A program made the position numbers and the translations under genes. Shown piece by piece: positions 1 to 6,956 of a stretch of 64,000 bases of DNA (within the stretch, counting starts at the first letter, position 1; every line of letters begins with the position of its first letter). Source of the stretch: Chitinophaga pinensis. Its GTDB lineage: Bacteria; Bacteroidota; Bacteroidia; NS11-12g; UBA955. The stretch covers positions 1 to 64,000 of the forward strand of contig CAMBXL010000002.1 of the NCBI GenBank assembly GCA_945871905.1. The letters run 5' to 3'. Under the pieces are notes generated by a model. It was not told the DNA's origin and did not search any database. It saw only the letters and a program-made list of their open reading frames with translations.

Positions 1-192
1 TTTGGGGTCAACACTCAACCACCTGCCCAATCTACTATCATATATCCTCGCTCCAAAATCATAACTACCTCCATTTACATTAATTTCATTGTCCTTTTCC
101 ATGGAGTTAAACCCATACCTATACCCCTTGTCCCACACACTACAAACAGTAGTATGTGAAAAATCGTTGTATATGTAGTTGGAGCCTTTCAT
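1..192 (-). CDS. RHS repeat-associated core domain fragment, runs off the left edge
   Basis: Reading the minus strand from an ATG at 192 gives 64 open codons to the window edge. The translation contains YRYGFNSMEKDNEI, then YDFGARIYDSRLGRWLSVDP. This is the conserved RHS/YD-repeat core signature (consensus-like YDFGARxYDPRLGRWLSxDP) that precedes the variable C-terminal toxin in RHS proteins. An in-frame TAA lies two codons upstream of the ATG, so this copy has no YD repeats on its 5' side. It is either a truncated orphan core cassette or a fragment displaced by recombination. A tyrosine recombinase starts divergently 57 bases away. The variable tip would lie left of base 1 and is not visible. 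The core identification is solid; whether it is expressed is unknown. Confidence 0.72.
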   Translation of the reverse strand, partial: MKGSNYIYNDFSHTTVCSVWDKGYRYGFNSMEKDNEINVNGGSYDFGARIYDSRLGRWLSVDPK

Positions 193-248
193 AGAGCATT
201 ATATAGAATTGCGAAAAAACAACAAAATTTACTATTTTATTCAAAAAT

Positions 249-1295
249 ATGAATAAAAATAGTAATAAAAAAGAATTGATTCCTTTGTTTGAAAAATTCA
301 TACAGGAATCCAAGAATGGAAAAAGAATTCAAAAAAATGGGAAAAGGTTATCAGAATCTTCAATTACAAGTTATAAAAACACCCTCAAATACATTGTTAA
401 GATAAATCAAAAGTATCAATCTCCCATATCAATAAGTTTTAGTTTTAAAAAGAACAGGCAAGAAATCATTAAAGAAAGTAAATATTGGGCTAATTTCTTT
501 ATTCAATTTAAAAAAGAAATGTATTTTAATGGTTGTTCGGATAATTATGTTGGCTTAAATATTAAAAACTTGAAAACATTCTTTAAATATTTAGAATCTG
601 AAAAATATTTTCCAGCATCTGATTTTTATAAAAAGTTTTATCCACCTCATTTCGAAACTCAAATTTTTGTTTTAGAACAAGATAAACTTAGGTTTTTAAT
701 TACTAACTTAGAATTTGAAAATTCACTAACAAATAATTTAAAAACAATTAAAGATATATTTGTAGTAGGCTGTACTGTTGGTTTAAGATACTCCGATTTA
801 TTATCATTAAAAAAATCAAATCTTCATTTCACAAACAATAATCTATATGTAGTTACAACTTCAAAAAAAACCAATACGAATACAAGGATAAAAATACCTC
901 TACATATCGAAAAAATTATTAATAAATATCAAAAAAAGAAAAACAAGAAACTTTTTCCTGAAATATCTTTATGGAACTTTAATTGTTATTTAAAACAATT
1001 AGGAGAAAAAGCTGGCTGGACTTATACTGTTGAAAAACAAAGGGTTTTTAATGGTCAAAAAAGAGAAGTAAAAAACAATGGCATGTCTTATAGGTATTGC
1101 GATAGATTGACAAGTCATACCATGCGTAAAACTGCAATAACAACTCTTTTAACATTAGGTATGCCCGAACAAATTGTTAGGAAAATAAGCGGTCACTCTG
1201 TAAATAGCAAAGAATTTTATAAATACGTTAAATACTCCGAAAGCTTTCAGGATGATGAAACAGATAAAGCCTTTTCTAAGTTATTAACGACTTAA
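249..1295 (+). CDS. Tyrosine recombinase / phage-type integrase
   Basis: This 348-residue protein has the two-domain build of Bacteroidota integrases: an N-terminal SAM-like core-binding domain (about residues 10-125) and a C-terminal catalytic domain. The catalytic residues are visible as R180 in VGLRYSDLL, H290 and R293 in SHTMRKT, H316 in ISGHS and the likely nucleophile Y326 in FYKYVKY. It lacks the Arm-DNA-binding domain seen in the second integrase of this window, at 56615. It probably catalyses site-specific strand exchange for a mobile or invertible segment, but I found no matching att repeats around it. The neighbours are an RHS core fragment (divergent) and a hairpin terminator about 110 bases downstream. 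Very A-rich codon use fits an accessory gene. Confidence 0.88.
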   Translation: MNKNSNKKELIPLFEKFIQESKNGKRIQKNGKRLSESSITSYKNTLKYIVKINQKYQSPISISFSFKKNRQEIIKESKYWANFFIQFKKEMYFNGCSDNYVGLNIKNLKTFFKYLESEKYFPASDFYKKFYPPHFETQIFVLEQDKLRFLITNLEFENSLTNNLKTIKDIFVVGCTVGLRYSDLLSLKKSNLHFTNNNLYVVTTSKKTNTNTRIKIPLHIEKIINKYQKKKNKKLFPEISLWNFNCYLKQLGEKAGWTYTVEKQRVFNGQKREVKNNGMSYRYCDRLTSHTMRKTAITTLLTLGMPEQIVRKISGHSVNSKEFYKYVKYSESFQDDETDKAFSKLLTT

Positions 1296-1723
1296 TACAT
1301 AATACCAATTTTACATCAATTTATAATGTCATTTAAGGCGCACAACATCTCCAAATCTTTCAAAAATGAGTTCGAAATAATGTCGGTGTCTTTCACAAGT
1401 ATCAAAACCTCCACATTTGTGGAGGTTTTTTTATGCCATAAAAAATCAAGCAAGCGTCGAAGACCTTGAGGGGATTTTAAAGTGATATTAAAAGCTCCAG
1501 TTGCCAAAAATCAACATACAAAAACACAACGCTTGATTAATCAAGATTATAGCTATATTTGGAATTGAATCCTATTATAAAACTCATCTATTGCATTAAA
1601 TAATGGTTATTTATAGAATCAGTTAGTAAGTTGCTAGGTTAAGTATATGAGAAAAAACAATGTATCAAACTATACATTTGTAAATTTGAAAGTGTATTTT
1701 AGGAAAAAATAGAATTTTATAAG
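1296..1723. other. Non-coding accessory spacer with terminator and palindrome
   Basis: 428 bases without a convincing gene. It holds a strong hairpin terminator (1404-1431) and a perfect 14-bp palindrome CTTGATTAATCAAG at 1532-1545. A 63-codon minus-strand frame (1507-1316) runs through the terminator hairpin and is not called as a gene. The rest is AT-rich with no recognised RNA. Confidence 0.5.
1404..1431 (+). terminator. Rho-independent terminator after the integrase
   Basis: An 11-base left arm (AAAACCTCCAC) pairs with GTGGAGGTTTT across a 4-base ATTT loop and runs straight into a T stretch. The A run before it makes it usable from either strand. Confidence 0.75.
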
Positions 1724-2242
1724 TTAAAAAATGTCTTTCTGAACATTTATTTTGTATTGAATTTCAACTTCCCACTTTTTTATATCATGTTTTAATGGGT
1801 TGGTATCTTTTATGATATAACCTGCAAAGCCCATCTCACCAATAAAATCATCCGTTTGTTTAAAGTTAAAATGACTGAAATTAAAATCATAATTTCCCAA
1901 ATTTTCACAATATTGATTCCATCGAATAAAGGTAAAAAGCCTTTTATAGCTTTTACTGTCATTGTCGTCTAAAATAAAAAAAAGAACTAAATTAATATCA
2001 TTTTGAAGGATTTTTTTTATTAAATCACAAATAGTATTCCTTACACATAAATCCAATGGAATGATCTCATCATGTTGATTAATTTGAGTAATGGATAAAA
2101 CCTTTAAATTAAAGAGTAAATCATCATAGCCCTTAAAGATATCCGTATTATCAGTATTAAATAATATACGATAGATAATATTATGTTGGGTTATAAAAGT
2201 ATAGTAATTATTTTCTAATGATACCTGGTAAAGCTGGGGCAT
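1724..2242 (-). CDS. Hypothetical protein, 172 aa (DUF6169-like?)
   Basis: This acidic, aromatic-rich soluble protein has no signal peptide or membrane segment. The N-terminal pattern (YQVSLENNYYTFITQHNIIYRILF) suggests a beta-rich fold and reminds me of the small Bacteroidota family DUF6169, but I cannot confirm that. The start at 2242 overlaps the end of a 57-codon reading frame (2381-2208) by 35 bases in another frame, so the two are probably translationally coupled. A small first protein with an overlapping second gene, next to an integrase and an arsenic operon, is a layout shared with toxin-antitoxin pairs. Nothing in the sequence proves that role. Confidence 0.55.
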   Translation of the reverse strand: MPQLYQVSLENNYYTFITQHNIIYRILFNTDNTDIFKGYDDLLFNLKVLSITQINQHDEIIPLDLCVRNTICDLIKKILQNDINLVLFFILDDNDSKSYKRLFTFIRWNQYCENLGNYDFNFSHFNFKQTDDFIGEMGFAGYIIKDTNPLKHDIKKWEVEIQYKINVQKDIF

Positions 2243-2381
2243 ACAATGAAACTCCTAATTTGTTTAATTCCGTTGTCAAAGCTTCGCCCTGCAAATCCGA
2301 TTTCAATAAAAGCTTTACCTGTTTCATTTTTTTCAATGAATCAGACAATTCTTTTGTAGTTATTTTAGATGTTTCTTTCAT
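2208..2381 (-). CDS. Small protein, 57 aa, first gene of a two-gene unit
   Basis: The ATG at 2381 opens a frame of 57 codons ending in TAA at 2208. The product begins MKETSKITTKELSDSLKK and ends ALPGIIRK. It is highly charged, Lys/Leu-rich and predicted largely helical in its first 40 residues. It overlaps the start of the 172-residue protein downstream by 35 bases. The family is not recognised. Size, charge and coupling to the next gene would fit an antitoxin, a small regulator or an uncharacterised partner protein. It is short enough to be missed by default gene callers. Confidence 0.42.
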   Translation of the reverse strand: MKETSKITTKELSDSLKKMKQVKLLLKSDLQGEALTTELNKLGVSLYAPALPGIIRK

Positions 2382-2544
2382 AACAATTACAAAAGTACAA
2401 TAAAATATTTATTTAATAATTAAAAAAATAGATTTTTGTGTTGTCGAAAAAATAATAATTATATCACATCTCAGTATAAAACATCTAATACCACCCCTTT
2501 ATTGAAACTTCCCCCAAAACTAAATTTTAAAAGCTCAATTTATT

Positions 2545-2560
2545 ATCGTAATATTGCAAT
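2545..2560 (+). promoter_or_regulatory. Probable ArsR operator
   Basis: ATCGTAATATTGCAAT is an imperfect palindrome (6 of 8 symmetric pairs) located 41 bases before arsR. Its position and A/T-rich dyad symmetry fit binding of a dimeric ArsR-family repressor controlling its own operon. Derepression by arsenite is inferred from the family. Confidence 0.5.
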
Positions 2561-2600
2561 GTGAAAATTTAAAACTTTTTACCAAACTAAATATTAAAAC

Positions 2601-2927
2601 ATGGGCATTACCAAATCAGACCAATTTACCGACCATCAAAACAAAATGGCAAATATCTTAAAAGCTCTTGCACACCCTGCAAGAATTGCTATTGTGGAAT
2701 ATCTTCTTTCTGTTGATTCTTGTATCTGTGGTGATATTGTCAATGAACTCCCCTTGGCACAACCTACAGTTTCCCAACACTTAAAGGAACTCAAAAATGC
2801 TGGAATTATTAAAGGAACTATCGAAGGCAAAGGCATTTGCTACTGCGTTAATGATGACATCATTACAGAAATAATGTCTTACTTCAATACGATCAACAAA
2901 CAACTTAATTTTAAAAAATGCTGTTAA
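2601..2927 (+). CDS. arsR: ArsR/SmtB-family metalloregulator
   Basis: A 108-residue winged-helix repressor. The recognition helix region reads LAQPTVSQHLKELKNAG (residues about 52-68), followed by a wing (GTIEGKGICYCV). Possible As(III) ligands are C41 and C43 in CICGD, the position of the ELCVCDL-type metal site of classical ArsR. Extra cysteine pairs occur at C80/C82 and at the C-terminal CC. It should bind the dyad at 2545-2560 and release it when arsenite or antimonite binds. It is the first gene of the operon arsR, DUF6428 gene, ACR3, metallophosphoesterase, with 12 bases to the next gene. Family assignment is firm; the metal is inferred from the neighbours. Confidence 0.92.
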   Translation: MGITKSDQFTDHQNKMANILKALAHPARIAIVEYLLSVDSCICGDIVNELPLAQPTVSQHLKELKNAGIIKGTIEGKGICYCVNDDIITEIMSYFNTINKQLNFKKCC

Positions 2928-2939
2928 ACCAACTTTATT

Positions 2940-3413
2940 ATGAAACTATCTGAAATAAAAACAAAACTAGCTGAATTAAACTCAGTGGACTTCGAATTAC
3001 AAAATGGAACTAAAGTTCCTGAACATTTCCACGTCACCGAAGTTGGCGTCGTTCACAAGCATTTTATCGATTGTGGAGGAACCGTTAGAAATGAAAAAAT
3101 GGCCAACTTCCAACTTTGGAATGCCAATGATACGGACCACAGACTTAAACCTCAAAAACTACTTAACATTATTGAACTATCAGAAAAAACATTGGGAATC
3201 GAAGATTTAGAAGTTGAAGTCGAGTATCAAATGGAAACCATTGGCAGATACGCTTTAGAATTCAATGGAAAATCTTTTGTACTAATGCCTAAATTCACAG
3301 ATTGCTTAGCCTCTGACAGCTGCGGTATTCCTCAAGAAAAAAAGAAAATCCGCCTGTCTGAAATTGTCGTTAACAATAACTCCTGCTGTTCTCCTGAATC
3401 CAACTGCTGCTAA
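2940..3413 (+). CDS. DUF6428 family protein of the ars operon
   Basis: A 157-residue soluble protein. Its motif [29 protein letters not shown] matches what I know of DUF6428, a Bacteroidota family regularly found between arsR and the arsenite transporter. The C-terminus is cysteine-rich ([10 protein letters not shown]), and there are further cysteines in DCLASDSCG. This looks suited to binding As(III) or handing it over to the pump, but that is inference. The gene lies 12 bases after arsR and 5 bases before the ACR3 gene, so it is cotranscribed and probably arsenic-inducible. No enzymatic motif is visible. Confidence 0.78.
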   Translation: MKLSEIKTKLAELNSVDFELQNGTKVPEHFHVTEVGVVHKHFIDCGGTVRNEKMANFQLWNANDTDHRLKPQKLLNIIELSEKTLGIEDLEVEVEYQMETIGRYALEFNGKSFVLMPKFTDCLASDSCGIPQEKKKIRLSEIVVNNNSCCSPESNCC

Positions 3414-3418
3414 GCCTT

Positions 3419-4492
3419 ATGAGCAACCAAAACTGTACCCCTGCATACGAGCGAAAACGTTTAAGTTTTCTGGACCGCCATCTAACTATTTGGATATTTT
3501 TGGCAATGGGCATAGGCGTCTCTATCGGATACTTTATTCCTAGCAGCAGTCAATTTATCAATTCATTTTCAAGTGGTACTACTAATATTCCGCTAGCCAT
3601 CGGACTGATACTAATGATGTATCCGCCTCTTGCAAAAGTAAAATATGAAAAAATGGGCGAAGTTTTTAAAAACACAAAAGTGCTAACGGCTTCACTTATC
3701 CTTAACTGGATTATTGGCCCAATTTTTATGTTTACTCTAGCATTGGTTTTTCTAAAATCTTACCCCGCATACATGACAGGACTTATTCTCATTGGATTGG
3801 CGCGTTGTATTGCCATGGTTGTAGTTTGGAACGACTTAGCTGACGGGAACAGAGAATATGCCGCTGGCCTAATCGCCTTAAACAGCATATTCCAAGTATT
3901 ACTTTACAGCTTTTATGCCTATTTATTCATCACCATTTTACCACCCTATTTTGGCTACGAAAGTTACAAGGTCAACATCAGTGTATTACAAATAGCAGAG
4001 AGTGTAGGCATCTATTTAGGAATCCCTTTTGCCCTTGGTATCATTAGCAGATACGCACTTATCAAACAAAAAGGCATTGAATGGTTTGAACAAAAATTCG
4101 TTCCTAAAATCTCCCCTATTACATTAATTGCATTATTATTTACCATTGTAGTCATGTTCAGTTTAAAGGGCGAAATGATTGTAGAAATCCCCTTTGATGT
4201 TCTAAGAATAGCTATTCCATTGGTCATTTATTTTGCGGTAATGTTTGTGGTGAGTTTTATGATTGGTAAATACTTTGGTGCTGATTATTCAAAAAGTACT
4301 TCAATCGCATTTACTGCAACAGGCAATAATTTTGAGTTAGCCATTGCTGTTGCAATTGGTGTTTTTGGCATCAACAGTGGCGAGGCTTTTGTTGGAGTAA
4401 TTGGCCCTTTGGTTGAAGTTCCTGCACTAATTGCGCTCGTCAATTTAGCTTTTTGGTTTAGAAAAAAATGGTTTAAAACAGAAATTAATTAA
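3419..4492 (+). CDS. acr3: ACR3-family arsenite efflux transporter
   Basis: A 357-residue inner-membrane protein with about ten hydrophobic segments. It contains hallmarks of the ACR3 (BART superfamily) branch: [21 protein letters not shown] at the start, LGLARC-type segment [21 protein letters not shown] with the conserved cysteine, and [20 protein letters not shown] near the end. It exports As(III) and possibly Sb(III) using the proton motive force. It is the third gene of the operon, with 7 bases to the next gene. Length is normal for the family. No ArsA ATPase is present, so it acts as a secondary carrier. Confidence 0.95.
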   Translation: MSNQNCTPAYERKRLSFLDRHLTIWIFLAMGIGVSIGYFIPSSSQFINSFSSGTTNIPLAIGLILMMYPPLAKVKYEKMGEVFKNTKVLTASLILNWIIGPIFMFTLALVFLKSYPAYMTGLILIGLARCIAMVVVWNDLADGNREYAAGLIALNSIFQVLLYSFYAYLFITILPPYFGYESYKVNISVLQIAESVGIYLGIPFALGIISRYALIKQKGIEWFEQKFVPKISPITLIALLFTIVVMFSLKGEMIVEIPFDVLRIAIPLVIYFAVMFVVSFMIGKYFGADYSKSTSIAFTATGNNFELAIAVAIGVFGINSGEAFVGVIGPLVEVPALIALVNLAFWFRKKWFKTEIN

Positions 4493-4499
4493 AGATAAA

Positions 4500-5273
4500 A
4501 TGAAAATAGCATTATTTAGTGATATTCACGCAAACTTACCGGCTTTACAAGCATTTTTTGAAGATTTAGAACAAACAAAACCAGACGCTATGTACTGTTT
4601 GGGCGACTTAGTGGGTTACAATATTTGGCCCAATGAAGTAATAAATGAAATAAGAAAAAGAGGCATCCCAACTATTGCAGGTAATTATGATTTTGGCGTA
4701 GGCAGAAATTCTGACGATTGTGGCTGTGCCTATAAAACCGAAGAGGACAAAGCAATGGGTGCCCAATCAATTTCATACAGCAACCAACAAATTGGCGAAG
4801 AAGAACGCAATTATCTTCGAACATTACCTGCCCATATCCAAGTGGAGTATCAGTTGAATAACGACTCATTATTTTTATTAATGGTTCATGGCAGTCCACG
4901 TAAAATAAACGAATATTTATTTGAAGACCGAGAGGAAAAAAGCATGTTGAAGATTATGGAAACCGTGAATGCCGACCTCATGTTTTTTGGACATACACAC
5001 AAACCGTACCACCGAGTTTTTGAATACAACAAAGAGGGACAAACGGCTTACAGACATGCCATAAACATTGGTTCAGTTGGGAAACCCAAAGATGGCGACA
5101 CAAGAGGTTGCTATGTGCTAATCCACATCAATGAAAACACCAGTAGATTAGACAAAAACAGCATTAATGTAGAATTCAAAAGATTTGAATATGACATTGA
5201 AAAAGCAGCCACAGCGGTTGAAAATAGCATCCTTCCCAATGCCTATGCTGATATGCTAAGAAAAGCCTACTAA
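4500..5273 (+). CDS. Calcineurin-like metallophosphoesterase, last gene of the ars operon
   Basis: A 257-residue cytoplasmic protein with the dinuclear metal site of the family: DxH (FSDIHANLPAL, D8 and H10), GDLVGYN, GNYD, HGSP and GHTHKPY. It resembles the YfcE/MJ0936-like single-domain phosphodiesterases. It starts 7 bases after the ACR3 stop and so belongs to the arsenic transcription unit. The substrate is unknown. Linked phosphoesterases in ars clusters have been suggested to act on arsenylated or phosphate metabolites, but that is not shown here. It contains a DCGC pair near residue 78 that could be a metal or thiol site. Confidence 0.85.
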   Translation: MKIALFSDIHANLPALQAFFEDLEQTKPDAMYCLGDLVGYNIWPNEVINEIRKRGIPTIAGNYDFGVGRNSDDCGCAYKTEEDKAMGAQSISYSNQQIGEEERNYLRTLPAHIQVEYQLNNDSLFLLMVHGSPRKINEYLFEDREEKSMLKIMETVNADLMFFGHTHKPYHRVFEYNKEGQTAYRHAINIGSVGKPKDGDTRGCYVLIHINENTSRLDKNSINVEFKRFEYDIEKAATAVENSILPNAYADMLRKAY

Positions 5274-5283
5274 TTTCTCAAAA

Positions 5284-6657
5284 TCAATACTCAATAATTT
5301 GATAGCCCTTACCCATGTAATTGGTTAGTATGGCTTGAATATCACGGTTGTGGGGATACCTTTTTATAACTTCCTGTAAATCTTCAACGGACTGAATACT
5401 CTCCTCTTGGTTGATGAAACCAAACCCTTTGTAAACGCCATGTTCTATCCAAATAATCGATTTTTCGTAAACCGTTCTTCCTGAGCCTAAAATCAACATT
5501 CTTTTTTTAACAAAACTGTGCTTTTCCACCAAAGCCTCAACCCTTTCGTTGTAAACATCAATCTCTTCTTTTCCTTCGCACGCCCCCAAACACTTGTGCA
5601 ATTGTCTGTAAAAACAAGGACCTCCTATTGCTTGTAAATCCAACTTACTTAAACACAATTGGTATTTATTCGCCCATCTGTACAATTGGTCTTGCGCTTT
5701 TTTCTGACTGTCGGCTGTTATGATAGGTTCCTCATCTTCATTATAAGGCTTTATCTTGAAGGTTAAATATCCATCTTCATCCGCTATCAAATAAATGCCA
5801 TAAACGGGAATGGCTCTACTCCTTTTTTGACTAATATTATAAAAGGGCTTGTGGGTTTTTATTTCGTTTGACTCCAACAACAAAGCAACTAACTCATTTC
5901 CAGTAGCCTCGTATGAAATATCGGCAATTTCCTCTTTCATGGCAAGTGCTCGACGGTTTCCATGCGATGATAAATTCAAATGCTGTAATACCCTTTTTTT
6001 GATGTCTATACTTTTGCCTATGTAGAGTAAATTCCCCAGAGAATTGTGAAAATAATAAACCCCTGTTAATTCATCAGGTATTCGGTCAATGACCGACATT
6101 GAAAGCTGTGGTGGCAAAAAACTGGTTTTTATTTCATGCCCCAAATCGAACAACTCATTGCCCAAGGATTGCTGTTTTATTTTTTCAAACAACAAAACGG
6201 TTGCCTTCGCATCTCCAAAAGCACGGTGACGGTCATAAATAGGAATTGACAAAGATTCGCACAATTTTCCTAAACTGTATGAGGGCAATCCCTTAAATGT
6301 TTCACGACTTAAACGCACAGTACACAATGTTTTTCTATGGTATTGATACCCTAAAGACTTGTATTCTGCTTTAATAAAACTATAATCAAAACGGACATTG
6401 TGTGCCACAAAAACAGCCCCTTCTGTAATTTCAATAATGGATTTTGCAATTTCATAAAATTGCGGAGCATTCTGCACCATTTCGTTTGTAATTCCAGTTA
6501 TTTGAGAAATTTTTGGTGGAATTTTTTGTTGTGGATTTACCAAACTTTTAAATTCTTTGATAACCTGATTACCATCATGCAATAGAACCGCTATTTCCGT
6601 AATCTTATCCTTATCGGGATTTCCCCCTGTCGTTTCTATGTCAACTATTGCGTACAA
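5284..6657 (-). CDS. DEDDh exonuclease fused to a GIY-YIG (UvrC/Cho-like) nuclease
   Basis: Two nuclease modules are joined. The N-terminal DnaQ/epsilon-type 3'-5' exonuclease (about residues 1-165) shows YAIVDIETTGG, VAHNVRFDYSF and the final HRAFGDA motif. The second part carries GIY-YIG: GVYYFHNSLGNLLYIGKS and KKRVLQH, with a downstream cysteine-bearing segment (PCFYRQLHKCLGACEG) as in UvrC and Cho. Such fusions are probably DNA repair nucleases. No ATG precedes the domain. The TTG at 6657, immediately before YAIVDIE, is preferred over TTG 6699. A promoter-like pair (TTTG at 6697-6700 and GATATTTG at 6668-6675 on the minus strand) lies between them. Convergent with the ars operon; the stops are 10 bases apart. 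Confidence 0.87.
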   Translation of the reverse strand: MYAIVDIETTGGNPDKDKITEIAVLLHDGNQVIKEFKSLVNPQQKIPPKISQITGITNEMVQNAPQFYEIAKSIIEITEGAVFVAHNVRFDYSFIKAEYKSLGYQYHRKTLCTVRLSRETFKGLPSYSLGKLCESLSIPIYDRHRAFGDAKATVLLFEKIKQQSLGNELFDLGHEIKTSFLPPQLSMSVIDRIPDELTGVYYFHNSLGNLLYIGKSIDIKKRVLQHLNLSSHGNRRALAMKEEIADISYEATGNELVALLLESNEIKTHKPFYNISQKRSRAIPVYGIYLIADEDGYLTFKIKPYNEDEEPIITADSQKKAQDQLYRWANKYQLCLSKLDLQAIGGPCFYRQLHKCLGACEGKEEIDVYNERVEALVEKHSFVKKRMLILGSGRTVYEKSIIWIEHGVYKGFGFINQEESIQSVEDLQEVIKRYPHNRDIQAILTNYMGKGYQIIEY

Positions 6658-6956
6658 AATAAAGATGCAAATATCACCATTCAATTGATTAAAAAACAAA
6701 ATCTAATTGCTATTCCCTTTTTCTTATCAACATTAAAGAAAAGAAACTGATTTTTTAAAACTAGAAATCACAGTTAAGTCTATCTTTTATAGCTAGATAA
6801 TAGAGCACTAAAAACATGTTCACAATTTCAAACAATTGATGTTAAAAAAATAATTGATTATATTTACTTAAGTTATATAAACATGAATTAAATTTGAAAA
6901 CATTAGAAATCTGTATAAATTAGCCAAACAGAGGTCTATAAAATTGTCAATACAAG
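6658..6956. promoter_or_regulatory. Divergent intergenic region
   Basis: 299 bases of AT-rich DNA between the divergent exonuclease and helicase genes. The minus-strand promoter elements for the exonuclease (6668-6700) lie at its left end. I see no RNA gene, repeat or extra reading frame in the rest. Confidence 0.4.

Noticed and set aside
1316-1507. 63-codon minus-strand frame with protein-like start
   Set aside because: It runs through the terminator hairpin at 1404-1431 and has no recognisable family or promoter.
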